A stretch of DNA of 58,774 nt. Origin: Fidelibacterota bacterium. Its GTDB lineage: Bacteria > Fidelibacterota > Marinisomatia > SCGC-AAA003-L08 > TS1B11. This document shows positions 36,220-45,330 of the stretch, piece after piece (positions within the stretch are counted from its first letter, which is position 1; each line of letters opens with the position of its first letter). Under the pieces are notes generated by a model that was not told where the DNA came from, did not search any database, and worked only from the letters and a program-made list of their open reading frames with translations. The DNA lies in contig CP070638.1 in NCBI GenBank assembly GCA_020354025.1, forward strand, positions 3,071,110-3,129,883, read 5' to 3'. The position numbers and the translations under genes are program-made.

Positions 36220-37626
36220 TTATTGGGTGAACGATTTCATGCCGGATTTCTCAATGATCCGGTCGATATCAGCTGCGGCTCTATCCAGCGCAACTTGCGC
36301 ATCGGTACCGCTCCAGATTTCCTGTAAAGCACGTGCCCATCGATCCCCAATTGCCGGCACCTCAGATTGCGGAGTAAAACAAACTTGTGCATAATTTTGG
36401 AGGTTGTCTGCCACTACATCGCGATAATTATCCCAATCTTTGGTGATGCTCGCCACTTCCGGATCATCCCAGACAGATTTACGTGATGGATTCCAGTTGC
36501 CCCCGATCGCTGCGGCCGTCAGCTGTTCCTTCGAGGTAGCCCACTGGATGAACAGCCAGCTGGCTAGTTTCTTTCGGCTATATCGATTGATCGCTAAGGC
36601 CCAGGTCCAGATATTTGAGCGAATAGTACTATCCGGTCCGGCAGGGGCAAGGGTATAGCCAACCTTTCCGGCCACTCGTGACTTCTCCGGATTTTCAAAT
36701 CCTACAGCAAAAAAATCGACAGCCAAGTACATGCCGTATTGACCCGATTCAAACTGTTCCTTCGTATCGTACCAGCTATTGCTGGTCCAGGCAAGTGGAC
36801 CACATTCTTTCAGAGTATTAATCCAGATTTCTGTGAACTCCACGGCCTCGGGAGAATTAATGGTGCAGTTCATCTGATCGTCAAAATCGCGACAACCATA
36901 GGAGGCAAAACCAGTCAAAAAGCCCGTTGCTATTGTTGACCAAGTGCCAATTCCCCGGGCAGTAACACCATGAACCTGACGGCCATCAATCTCGCGTGTC
37001 ATTGCTTTGGCGAAACGATAATACTCCTCGTAATTCCTGGGTGGAGTGAGCTGCAATTCTTCAGCCCAATCTTTTCTGAATGCCAGGATATATGTCTCCA
37101 CCTGCACCGGAATAGCCCATTGGCTACCCTTGCCATAATTCTGATGGCCCGGCACTCCATTCCATCGATTGCCCGTAAGTAATGCGGGGAAAAAATCATT
37201 TAAATCATATGCTTCGCTGATCAAAGCAGGATTATTATACATATACTCATCGAGAGGCTCTACCCATCCAGCCCGTACATAAGACCATGCTGTAAATGGG
37301 CCGGTCATGAAAACATCCACAGAGCCAGAAAGGCTGGAGAGTTCGATGATGATCTTTTCTCGATATTCCTCTTCTGATAAAATACTATACTCCACATTGA
37401 TGCCTGTCAAGTCGGTAAATTCGCTTAGTATCGGCAGAATGGACTCGGTAAAGGGATGTTTATTCAAATGTAATTTGATAGTTTGACCACTTGCCCTATC
37501 CCAACGGAACGGATCAGTTATCGATTTCGGATCGAAATCTATTTCACCGCTTTTATTGCCACAACTTGAGAAAAAATATATGAATAATAAAATTGCGAAA
37601 TATCTATACATTCTTAGACGAATCAT
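36220..37626 (-). CDS. Sugar ABC importer extracellular binding lipoprotein
   Basis: The protein has 468 residues. It carries a lipoprotein signal ending FFSSC (Cys22), so it is membrane-anchored. The body is a type-1 extracellular solute-binding protein of the CUT1 kind, with a PFTAWSYVRAGWVEPLD segment, an NRYSRKKLASWLFIQW helix near residue 360 and a typical C-terminal helix. It should capture an oligosaccharide or polyol and deliver it to the two permeases. AGAGG is placed 7 bases before the ATG at 37626, which decides this start over the ATG five codons later. The ligand cannot be predicted. Confidence 0.92.
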   Translation of the reverse strand: MIRLRMYRYFAILLFIYFFSSCGNKSGEIDFDPKSITDPFRWDRASGQTIKLHLNKHPFTESILPILSEFTDLTGINVEYSILSEEEYREKIIIELSSLSGSVDVFMTGPFTAWSYVRAGWVEPLDEYMYNNPALISEAYDLNDFFPALLTGNRWNGVPGHQNYGKGSQWAIPVQVETYILAFRKDWAEELQLTPPRNYEEYYRFAKAMTREIDGRQVHGVTARGIGTWSTIATGFLTGFASYGCRDFDDQMNCTINSPEAVEFTEIWINTLKECGPLAWTSNSWYDTKEQFESGQYGMYLAVDFFAVGFENPEKSRVAGKVGYTLAPAGPDSTIRSNIWTWALAINRYSRKKLASWLFIQWATSKEQLTAAAIGGNWNPSRKSVWDDPEVASITKDWDNYRDVVADNLQNYAQVCFTPQSEVPAIGDRWARALQEIWSGTDAQVALDRAAADIDRIIEKSGMKSFTQ

Positions 37627-38173
37627 TTACTTACCTCTTGATGGACATGACTACGTTTCCGGGACAGGCTACACTTTATTGCACAGGTGGGATTTTTCTC
37701 CTCATCTCCCAGCGTATTTTTAGTCCGTGGCTCCTCATACCGAGCCGGTGGACTCAAGTATGAAAAATCAGAGGATTAAGTTATTTTGCCGACGGGAAGA
37801 AAGCAAAGAGAAATGGCGCTGCCGAGCTACCGGATCGTACAAGTTACGCCTTTTGACACCATCGTCTTCGTCAACCTCATCCCTACCTGTAGCGTTAAAG
37901 CTAGCGGGACTCGCCTATTAGGCTGTTGGAAGCCTCCGCATCTCAGTGTAAAATCAATCCAAGGTTTTACAGGAGCATATGATAAAGACAGATTGTAGTC
38001 TGGCGCCTATGTACATCAAGAGAGATTTTTCTTGATGAAGATTAAATGGGCTGCAATCAGAACCTCCAGCTATAACCGTTCGCAACCAATTATTTTAATA
38101 CTTCATGTGATGCTACGCTAATGAATCGAGAAGAGATTTCCTGAATGTATCATGAATATGAGGAGATGAAGCT
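37627..38173. promoter_or_regulatory. Divergent control region between importer and dehydrogenase operons
   Basis: About 545 bases separate the divergent binding-protein and Zn-dehydrogenase genes. Two perfect inverted repeats lie on the dehydrogenase side: TGTAAAA/TTTTACA with an 11-base spacer (37947-37971), and CATCAAGA/TCTTGATG with an 8-base spacer (38014-38037). Either could be an operator or an RNA hairpin. No regulator gene is adjacent. I find no convincing gene in it. Confidence 0.45.
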
Positions 38174-39193
38174 ATGCGACAAGCTATCATGACTGAGCCA
38201 GGTAAAATTGAGTTCCGGGAGGTCCCCGAACCATTACCGGGTCCTGGTGAGATAATGTTACGGATTCAGCGGATCGGCGTCTGTGGTTCAGACGTCCACG
38301 TGAATCATGGAAAGCATCCCTTCACCTCCTACCCGATAGTCCAGGGACATGAGTTTTCTGCTACCGTGGAAGCCGTTGGTGAGAGAAACACAAATATTCA
38401 GCTGGGGACGAAGTGCACTGCCCGACCACAGATCGTTTGCGGTGAGTGTAGGCCTTGTCTCCGGGGGGATTACAACATCTGTGACGTTCTGAAAGTAGAA
38501 GGATTTCAGGCCCCTGGTTGTGCTCAGGATCTGTTTATTACCACTCTTTCCAAAATCGTACCCTTCGATGATTCCATGAGCTTAGAGCAGGGCGCAATGG
38601 TAGAACCCACAGCGGTGGCAGTACACGCAACTGAACGGGGAGGCGACCTCACCGGCAAGAGCGTGGCCGTACTGGGCGCTGGTCCAATCGGTAACCTCAC
38701 CGCCCAGTTGGCTCGCTGTCGTGGGGCAGAAAAGCTTCTCATCCGTGACTTAAGCGATTTCCGCCTGGAGATCGCACTGCAGTGTGGTATTGCCGAGATC
38801 TCCAATCCTGGAAACGAATCCATGGCAGAAGCGTCAAACCGGATCTTAGGCGATGGGGGTTTTGACATTGCCTTCGAAGCGGCGGGGATGGAAGCTGCCA
38901 TGGATGATGCTATAACCAGTATTCGAAAGGGCGGCACGCTCGTGGTAGTTGGTGTATTTGATGAAAAGCCGCGGGTAGATATGGCCGTCGTCGGTGACCG
39001 CGAGCTCAACCTGATCGGTACGCTGATGTACAAGCACGAAGACTATGAGCAGGCGGTAGAACTCATCGCTTGTGGCGATGTTATTACCGAGCCTCTAGTT
39101 ACCAGACATTTTCCGTTCGAGCAGTACGCCGACGCTTATACCTTCATTGATGAGCAGGGAGACAAGACCATGAAGGTGATGATCGATATGTAA
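38174..39193 (+). CDS. Zinc-dependent medium-chain dehydrogenase (sorbitol/threonine dehydrogenase type)
   Basis: The protein has 339 residues, the normal MDR length. Catalytic zinc ligands are Cys37 (GVCGSD) and His59-Glu60 (GHE). The structural zinc site is intact, with Cys89, 92, 95 and 103. The cofactor motif is GAGPIG, with an Asp at the end of the second strand (IRDLS), which indicates NAD rather than NADP. It is likely to oxidise a polyol or sugar alcohol to a ketose. It heads the four-gene catabolic cluster divergent from the importer, which suits oxidation of an imported polyol. GAGGAG precedes the ATG. Confidence 0.93.
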   Translation: MRQAIMTEPGKIEFREVPEPLPGPGEIMLRIQRIGVCGSDVHVNHGKHPFTSYPIVQGHEFSATVEAVGERNTNIQLGTKCTARPQIVCGECRPCLRGDYNICDVLKVEGFQAPGCAQDLFITTLSKIVPFDDSMSLEQGAMVEPTAVAVHATERGGDLTGKSVAVLGAGPIGNLTAQLARCRGAEKLLIRDLSDFRLEIALQCGIAEISNPGNESMAEASNRILGDGGFDIAFEAAGMEAAMDDAITSIRKGGTLVVVGVFDEKPRVDMAVVGDRELNLIGTLMYKHEDYEQAVELIACGDVITEPLVTRHFPFEQYADAYTFIDEQGDKTMKVMIDM

Positions 39194-39328
39194 CATTTCC
39201 TGAACGGCACCTAGCCAATCCTCCCGAGCACTCTGACCGATATTTCCTGAGAAATCAAGCCGGTAAAATCTGTTGTGAGGGATCAGGGAACATTAAAGAA
39301 CGAAATGTCAACGGAGAAGGAAAATATC

Positions 39329-40534
39329 ATGCATGAATTTAATTACTCCCAACCGACGGAGATCAGGTTTGGATCTGGCAAAATCAACGAAGTTGGTGAA
39401 GCTGTGGCTAGGTACGGGAAGAGGTGTCTATTGGTCACGGTGTCGGTCGAACCGGTCTTTGAGCCTCTCTTTGACAAGATCAAGGCTTCCTTGAAAGCTG
39501 CCGGTGTGGAGGTGGCTCATTTCGACGGTATCATACCTAATCCCACCACCGAGTGTATCACAGCCGGTGCTGCAGCAGTGAAGAACCACGACGCCGATGT
39601 GGTGCTCGGTGTAGGTGGCGGCTCCAGCATGGATTCCGCCAAGGCCATCGCCGTCGAGGCTACTCATACAGGTACCTGCTGGGATTACCTGTACTGTAGT
39701 GAAACCCAACCGACTGAGAAGACATTGCCGGTCATCGCAGTATCGACTACTTCCGGTACCGGCTCTCAAGTCACTCAGGTGGCAGTTGTAACGAATAGTC
39801 GGAAGCGGGATAAATCTGCGATATATAATTCTATCGTTTATCCGAAGGTGGCGATTGTAGATCCCGATTTGATGCTGACGCTACCTGAACATATCACTGC
39901 CTCCACCGGCTTCGACGCCTTCGCCCACGCATTCGAGAGCCTCCTGCATCCGGATGCCTCGCCCTATACCGACATGATGGCGCGAGAGGCTATACATCTT
40001 ATCGTTAGGTATCTGCCCCGCGTGGTGAAGAATGGCTCTGATCGAGAAGGGCGCGCTGCGATGGCATGGGCGGACACGCTGGCTGGTTTGTGTATCGCTA
40101 ATGCCGGTGTAACCCTGCCTCACGGAATCGGCATGGCAATTCCAGGCATGTATCCCCACGTTATGCATGGGGAAGCCCTGGCGCTGAATTATCCAGCTTT
40201 TACACGCTTCACCTTCAAAAACGCTGTCAGCCAATTCGCAGCTGCCAGTCGGCTACTCAATCCGGTTTTGGAGAACAAACCAGATATGGCCGCAGCTGAG
40301 AGCATGTGTGAAGAGGTAGATAAGTTCTTAAAGGAAATCGGGATGTGGTTTGGCCTGGAGGATTTCGATATTCCCAGGGAAGAATTGCGGGAGCTTGCCG
40401 AACAGTCCTTGGTGTTGCCAGACAATGGAAATAATCCGCGGGTCGCTACTGTAGTTGATATGGAAGTGCTGCTGGAGCAATCCTATCCAACCGACCGCTG
40501 TTTCCTGCACGACTGTTCTATGACAAATGAATAG
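39329..40534 (+). CDS. Iron-containing alcohol dehydrogenase (Fe-ADH family)
   Basis: The protein has 401 residues from the ATG at 39329, which follows GGAGAAGGA; a GTG at 39275 and an ATG at 39305 are in frame but give an uncharacteristic N-terminal extension. Family motifs are GGGSSMDSAK for NAD(P) binding, TGFDAFAHA and LPHGIGMAIPGMYPHVMHG for the metal ligands. Members reduce aldehydes or oxidise alcohols such as propanediol, lactaldehyde or butanol. Here it probably handles an aldehyde or polyol intermediate. It is separated from the Zn-dehydrogenase by 135 bp and may share its transcript. Confidence 0.92.
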   Translation: MHEFNYSQPTEIRFGSGKINEVGEAVARYGKRCLLVTVSVEPVFEPLFDKIKASLKAAGVEVAHFDGIIPNPTTECITAGAAAVKNHDADVVLGVGGGSSMDSAKAIAVEATHTGTCWDYLYCSETQPTEKTLPVIAVSTTSGTGSQVTQVAVVTNSRKRDKSAIYNSIVYPKVAIVDPDLMLTLPEHITASTGFDAFAHAFESLLHPDASPYTDMMAREAIHLIVRYLPRVVKNGSDREGRAAMAWADTLAGLCIANAGVTLPHGIGMAIPGMYPHVMHGEALALNYPAFTRFTFKNAVSQFAAASRLLNPVLENKPDMAAAESMCEEVDKFLKEIGMWFGLEDFDIPREELRELAEQSLVLPDNGNNPRVATVVDMEVLLEQSYPTDRCFLHDCSMTNE

Positions 40535-40690
40535 GAGTTGGGATTCCATCCCTTTTACTTGATATTCGGCAACTGTATCCATGTCATTGACATTATTAAG
40601 CCTGACTAGCGATAGTTACTTGGAAGATATCAAGTTGAATCAAGCTAATCCAGTACTTACTATCTTTTCATAATACAAAGGTATATTAAT

Positions 40691-40783
40691 ATGAAATGTC
40701 CTAACTGCTTGACTGCTTTTCATGATAGTCCTGAGTAAATATTCATCAGTCACGACCATGAAGATGGGCGGGCTATCATATAA
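40691..40783 (+). pseudogene. Possible remnant (or leader peptide) of a zinc-ribbon protein
   Basis: An ATG at 40691, 9 bases after AAAGG, opens a 15-codon frame beginning MKCPNCLTAFHD and ending TAA at 40736-40738. The CPxC pair and FHD resemble the first residues of small zinc-ribbon proteins. The same frame past the stop continues IFISHDHEDGRAII to a second stop, which is also reminiscent of such proteins. It may be a decayed gene or a short translated leader for the dehydrogenase gene that starts at 40811. The resemblance is from memory only. Confidence 0.3.
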
Positions 40784-40810
40784 CTCCATTTTAACTCGGG
40801 AGATATTTCA

Positions 40811-42559
40811 TTGCCATCCAGATTCACACTTTATCAATCTGCTAAAGAACCTGTCCCACTAAAAACCTGGGCCTGGAATCTATACGGACCCGGTGTTGAA
40901 AACATTGGCAGAGACGGGAAACCGGAAATTATTGAGATACCGCAATCGAGCGCTGACCAACTTTTAGTCCGCATCGACACAGTCGGATTGTGCTTCTCCG
41001 ATGTGAAATTAATTCAACAGGGAGGCAGCCACCCTAAGCTCTGTAACCGTAATCTGGCTAGAAATCCTACCCGCCTGGGCCATGAAGTCTCGCTTACCGT
41101 GATAAAAGTTGGCAAGAAATTGAAGACGCAATTTTCTCCAGGGCAGCGATACACGATACAACCAGATATCCACCAGCAGGGGAAAAGCACTGCCTACGGA
41201 TATACAATCCCTGGAGGGTTATGCCAATTCCACTTGATCGGTCCAGAGATATTAAGTGCCGATGCCGGGTCCTATCTATTACCTGTTAGTGAGGGACTTA
41301 GCTATGCAGAGGTCGCGCTTACCGAGCCCTGGGCTTGCGTTGAAGCAGCCTACACACAGCGACGCAGGCTGTTGCCGAAAGCTGGTGGGACAATGTGGAT
41401 TCTGGGCAACCCTGATGATGTAACGGATTATATGTTTTCATCCGGGCTCGAAGCCCCCACTACCATTGTTGCTACAGATATCCCCGCATCGTTGATGAAT
41501 CTTATTGTTAAGGAAATTGATGCGGCTAGCGTCAGCTTAATAGAACGTAACGGTCTGACCACGAAGAATTATCCCATCCTTTGTGACGAGTTCACCAACG
41601 GGTTGGGTTTCGATGATATCGTTTTATTGAATCCGCGCTCATCCCGGACGGTGAGCGAAGCCATAAAGCTGACTGCCCGCAGGGGTACATTCAATATTGT
41701 GGGCCATACAGCGCTCGACGGTCCTGTTACTGTGGATGTCGGTCGAATCCATTATGATTATATCGCCTATATTGGCACCCATGGTCCTGATATTGCCGCT
41801 TCGTACGGTGAAACACGCAACCGATGTGAACTACGCGCAGGTGGGACAGCTCTATTTGTTGGAGCAGGCGGGCCGATGGGACAAATGCACGTCCAACGGG
41901 CGATTGAGCTAGCTGACGGCCCCACTCAAATACTGGCCACCGATATCAATCCGATGCGCTTGAAAACGATAGAAGAAAGATTCACTGCATTAGCTGAGGA
42001 AAATGGAAAAAGGTTGGCTGCCTTCAATCCGGAAACAGCAGATGAGACTCTGTATGATTTTGTGATGAGGAGAACGAATTTACATGGGGCAGACGATGTG
42101 ATCGTATCTGTTCCATCAGCAGAATTAATGGCTGAGTCGGCTTGCGTTATGAAGCCTGACGGGATGCTGGTACTCTTCGCTGGTGTACCCAACGGAACGG
42201 TGGCGCCATTGGATATGAGTCCTGTGTATTTACAGAATGCGCAATTTACGGGAACCTCTGGCTCAAAAATAGCCGATCAAGAAAACATTATTCATCAAGC
42301 CTTGAATAGAAGACTCTCACCCATCCGTTCAGTTGCCGCTATTGGAGGACTTGACGCAGCACTAGATGGCATCCATGCCATGATTGAAGGGCGTTTTCCC
42401 GGCAAGATTGTAATCTTCCCTCAGCTTCGAGACTTGCCTCTCATCGGCTTGACCGACCTTAAGGTGAGACTCCCTGATATAGCACCATATCTGGCTCCAG
42501 GGGATGTGTGGACCGCTGATGCCGAGCAGGTGCTGATCGAAAAGTATTGGACACCATGA
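40811..42559 (+). CDS. MDR-type dehydrogenase with two successive Rossmann-like domains (sorbose-phosphate-reductase-like)
   Basis: The protein has 582 residues, much longer than the usual 340-410. The start is TTG at 40811, 8 bases after GGGAG; no ATG lies near. Residues 1-185 form a GroES-like catalytic domain with Cys61, His91-Glu92 and the EPWACVEAA element, but the four-Cys structural zinc loop is absent. Two cofactor-like domains follow: about 190-330 with a degenerate loop (ILGNPDD) and about 342-545 with an intact GAGGPMG (351-357) and Asp378. It overlaps the PfkB gene by four bases (ATGA), so translation is coupled. A ketose-phosphate or polyol-phosphate substrate is a reasonable inference. 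Confidence 0.82.
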   Translation: MPSRFTLYQSAKEPVPLKTWAWNLYGPGVENIGRDGKPEIIEIPQSSADQLLVRIDTVGLCFSDVKLIQQGGSHPKLCNRNLARNPTRLGHEVSLTVIKVGKKLKTQFSPGQRYTIQPDIHQQGKSTAYGYTIPGGLCQFHLIGPEILSADAGSYLLPVSEGLSYAEVALTEPWACVEAAYTQRRRLLPKAGGTMWILGNPDDVTDYMFSSGLEAPTTIVATDIPASLMNLIVKEIDAASVSLIERNGLTTKNYPILCDEFTNGLGFDDIVLLNPRSSRTVSEAIKLTARRGTFNIVGHTALDGPVTVDVGRIHYDYIAYIGTHGPDIAASYGETRNRCELRAGGTALFVGAGGPMGQMHVQRAIELADGPTQILATDINPMRLKTIEERFTALAEENGKRLAAFNPETADETLYDFVMRRTNLHGADDVIVSVPSAELMAESACVMKPDGMLVLFAGVPNGTVAPLDMSPVYLQNAQFTGTSGSKIADQENIIHQALNRRLSPIRSVAAIGGLDAALDGIHAMIEGRFPGKIVIFPQLRDLPLIGLTDLKVRLPDIAPYLAPGDVWTADAEQVLIEKYWTP

Positions 42560-43482
42560 TTTTCACATTGACTCTAAATCCAGCTCTTGATCGTGAGCTG
42601 ACCGTACCTAAACTTGCTTTCGACGAACCGCTACGGGCCATCGACTTCCGCGTTGACTGCGGTGGAAAGGGATTCAACGTATCGCGGGCATTGGTTGCCC
42701 TAGGAGAAAAGAGCATAGCTCTCGGTTTCAGTGGTGGTAAAACGGGAGAGAGGCTTGAAGCCGATCTGGAGTCACTGGGTCTAACGAGAGATATGGTGAG
42801 AGTTGCTGGTGAAACCCGAATCAACGTCAGTATTGTAACCGAAGATCATAAGCATTATCTAAAAGTAAACGAGCCTGGGCCAGCAATTACGCCCGCGGAG
42901 CAAGATACACTATTACAGAAAGTCCGAACCCTTGCAAAGACAGGAGATTGGTGGGTGCTGTCCGGCAGTCTTCCTCCTGGAGTTCCATCCGATTTCTATG
43001 CTACCATAATAAAGGAGGTTCAGTCCGCTGGTGCCAGGGCATTACTTGACACAAGCGGCGACCCCTTGCGGTATGGCTGTGAAGCCATCCCATTCCTGGC
43101 CAAGCCAAATGAGGCTGAAGCTACCGCTCTGACAGGGGTGGAGATCAAGATGATCGATGATGTCCATGAAGCCGCAGCCCGGATACACGCTCTCGGCGTC
43201 GAGATCGTCCTCATCTCCCTGGGGAGTATGGGAGCCCTGCTTTCTGACAGTGAACACACCTGGCTGGCTGAACCACCTTCGATTGTTGAACATAATCCTA
43301 TCGGAGCAGGCGATGCATTGATCGCAGGACTAGTCTGGGGATTATGTCATAATTTATCCTGGCCTTCGGCACTCCGCTGGGGTGTTGCCTGTGGTGCTGC
43401 AGCAGCCAGTCTTGATGGGACCGCAATGGGTTCTCATTCGATGGTAGAGCAATTAGCCCAACGGGTGCAGATTACAGCCTAG
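42556..43482 (+). CDS. PfkB-family sugar kinase (1-phosphofructokinase/tagatose-6-phosphate kinase type)
   Basis: The protein has 308 residues from the ATG at 42556, whose last two bases share the TGA of the preceding gene. The N-terminus has TLTLNPALDRE and the GGKGFNVSRAL substrate-binding motif characteristic of the LacC/FruK subgroup. The C-terminal NPIGAGDALIAG carries the catalytic base Asp253. The family phosphorylates fructose-1-phosphate, tagatose-6-phosphate or related ketose phosphates at the expense of ATP. Coupling to the double-Rossmann dehydrogenase suggests it acts on that enzyme product. No aldolase is present in the window to finish the pathway. Confidence 0.92.
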   Translation: MIFTLTLNPALDRELTVPKLAFDEPLRAIDFRVDCGGKGFNVSRALVALGEKSIALGFSGGKTGERLEADLESLGLTRDMVRVAGETRINVSIVTEDHKHYLKVNEPGPAITPAEQDTLLQKVRTLAKTGDWWVLSGSLPPGVPSDFYATIIKEVQSAGARALLDTSGDPLRYGCEAIPFLAKPNEAEATALTGVEIKMIDDVHEAAARIHALGVEIVLISLGSMGALLSDSEHTWLAEPPSIVEHNPIGAGDALIAGLVWGLCHNLSWPSALRWGVACGAAAASLDGTAMGSHSMVEQLAQRVQITA

Positions 43483-43580
43483 TATAATGCAGAAGCGGTA
43501 TTGCGCGCGTTTTTATAGTACTTCAAGTCCGAAAACCTAGAACCTGATAAGGACATCATTCAGCACCGGGGACTGCTAAA

Positions 43581-44996
43581 TCACGTCACTGCGTGATTGG
43601 CATCACCGAATGGGGTCTCAATAGCAGTTGCCGCTGAAAGCCAATGCAGCCCGTTCTCCCTCATGCTAGGCCTCTCCTCCCAGGTTTCGATTCTCCTTTT
43701 CGCGGCAAGGTTGAGAAGGATAACAGGGTATAAGGTCTGAAACAGCCCACGGAAGCGCAGAGAGGCTAAAGCCCTCTTGGAAATCGCCTTCGTACTGTAG
43801 AAGCGTTCAACGACATAGTCCGTACCCGACTGGAGTTCCTCAGGTGACATCTTCATTGGCTGAAATACGGTATGGTATAGGTCATAGTAGCGCCAGTCCA
43901 TTGTCAGGAGACGACCTTCCCGCTGGATCTGATTAAAGAGGGGCGTCCCCGGGAAGGGAGTAAGGGGTGTAATCTGGGCCAGCTCAATTCGGCTCTCGAT
44001 AAGAAAATCCAGCGTTCGAGAGAAAACCTCAGGTCCGTCTTCATTAAAGCCGAATACTATGCCGGCTTCAACCACGACTCCGGCTTTATGAAGCTTGTCA
44101 ATTGACTCAAAGTACTCTTCAACCCGGCAGAATCGTTTATCCACCTTCTTGAGATTCTCATCGGAAAGTGACTCCAGGCCCACGAATAGCCCTCTGCAGC
44201 CACTTTCAACGGCTGCTTCAAGGAGCTCCGGGTCTTGAGCGATCGTAAGTTCTGCTTGGCTGAACCAGTGCTTGTTCAAGCTTTTGAGCCCCTTGAAGAG
44301 CTGCAAAGCGTAGGTCCGATCCACTACCAGGTTATCGTCGATAAAAATAATAATCTTCCCAGATAGAGCTGTAATCTCTCTGAGGACCTCATCAACAGGA
44401 CGGTGGCGGTAATTTGTTTCGTAGAAGGAGGTGATCGAGCAGAACGTACAGCGATGTGGACACCCCCTGGAAGTCTGAACACTGTTACGGGTAAGATATT
44501 CACGAGGATCCAGCAAGTCGCGCCGCGGAAGCGGAAGACCGGATAGAGAAGCCTGGGGATCACTGCGATAGATACGCTTCAGGCTGCCCTGTTCCAGATC
44601 ATGGAGCATTCGAGGCCAGGACGGTTCAGCATCGCCGATGCACACCGCATCGCAATGCCTGAGTGCCTCTTCAGGGAGGAAGGTCGGGTGATAGCCTCCA
44701 GCAAGAACAGGAATACCACTGCTCCGGAATTGTCGTGCAATCTCATAAGCCCGTGGAGCACCAGCTGTCATGAACGAGAGACCCACACAGGTGGGTCTCG
44801 CAGAAAGGTCGATCGGTTTTACATACTCATCAACGATGCTTACTTCCCAGTCGCTCGGTGTCGCCCCTGCAACCGAGAGTAGGCTGAGACGTGTGTGCCG
44901 GAAGAAACGCGAGACCACCGGCTTCTCACCGGGCTTTACCCTGCAGCTCTCTGGAGCTGTACAGATGAGGAGCAATTCCTTTTTCATCTGACTCAT
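43581..44996 (-). CDS. B12-binding-domain radical SAM protein
   Basis: The protein has 471 residues from the ATG at 44996, preceded by GAAGGA; a longer frame opens at 45065. The first 150 residues form a cobalamin-binding-like Rossmann domain with GGYHPTFLPEEAL, although the DxHxxG base motif is not evident. The radical SAM cluster motif CPHRCTFC is at 179-186. The C-terminal part has the LTPFPGTPLF element typical of the family with DUF4070. Members perform methylations and rearrangements, for example in hopanoid or secondary metabolism. Its neighbours give no pathway clue. It is convergent with the sugar kinase gene. Confidence 0.9.
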   Translation of the reverse strand: MSQMKKELLLICTAPESCRVKPGEKPVVSRFFRHTRLSLLSVAGATPSDWEVSIVDEYVKPIDLSARPTCVGLSFMTAGAPRAYEIARQFRSSGIPVLAGGYHPTFLPEEALRHCDAVCIGDAEPSWPRMLHDLEQGSLKRIYRSDPQASLSGLPLPRRDLLDPREYLTRNSVQTSRGCPHRCTFCSITSFYETNYRHRPVDEVLREITALSGKIIIFIDDNLVVDRTYALQLFKGLKSLNKHWFSQAELTIAQDPELLEAAVESGCRGLFVGLESLSDENLKKVDKRFCRVEEYFESIDKLHKAGVVVEAGIVFGFNEDGPEVFSRTLDFLIESRIELAQITPLTPFPGTPLFNQIQREGRLLTMDWRYYDLYHTVFQPMKMSPEELQSGTDYVVERFYSTKAISKRALASLRFRGLFQTLYPVILLNLAAKRRIETWEERPSMRENGLHWLSAATAIETPFGDANHAVT

Positions 44997-45330
44997 ATTC
45001 CTTCGAGAGGCTTCTCCCACATTGTTATTGAATTCTTCCGATATGAGATTGCTGATCTCCAGCAACCAATATATGCCCTATGTTCTATAACTCCAAGCAG
45101 TGTCCTCTTTACGATTTTCGCGCTTTAGACAAATTAATTAGAATATAATTACCGATAAAAGATATTGGCATCGCGCATTCGAGTTCCACCCGGGGGATAC
45201 CTATTTTAAGGCCTGCGACCACATATTACCTACTCACAGGGGATAATAGCAATATGGACATCCGAATAAAGCTAGGGAGCGTTTGATTTGGCTGCAATCT
45301 ATCTTCTGCTCAAAGTAACGTAAGAGCGTT
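44997..45330. other. Intergenic region upstream of the radical SAM gene
   Basis: About 330 bases, presumably holding the radical SAM promoter. A perfect 6-bp inverted repeat TTGCTG/CAGCAA with a 5-base spacer lies at 45049-45065. No gene is evident. Confidence 0.45.
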
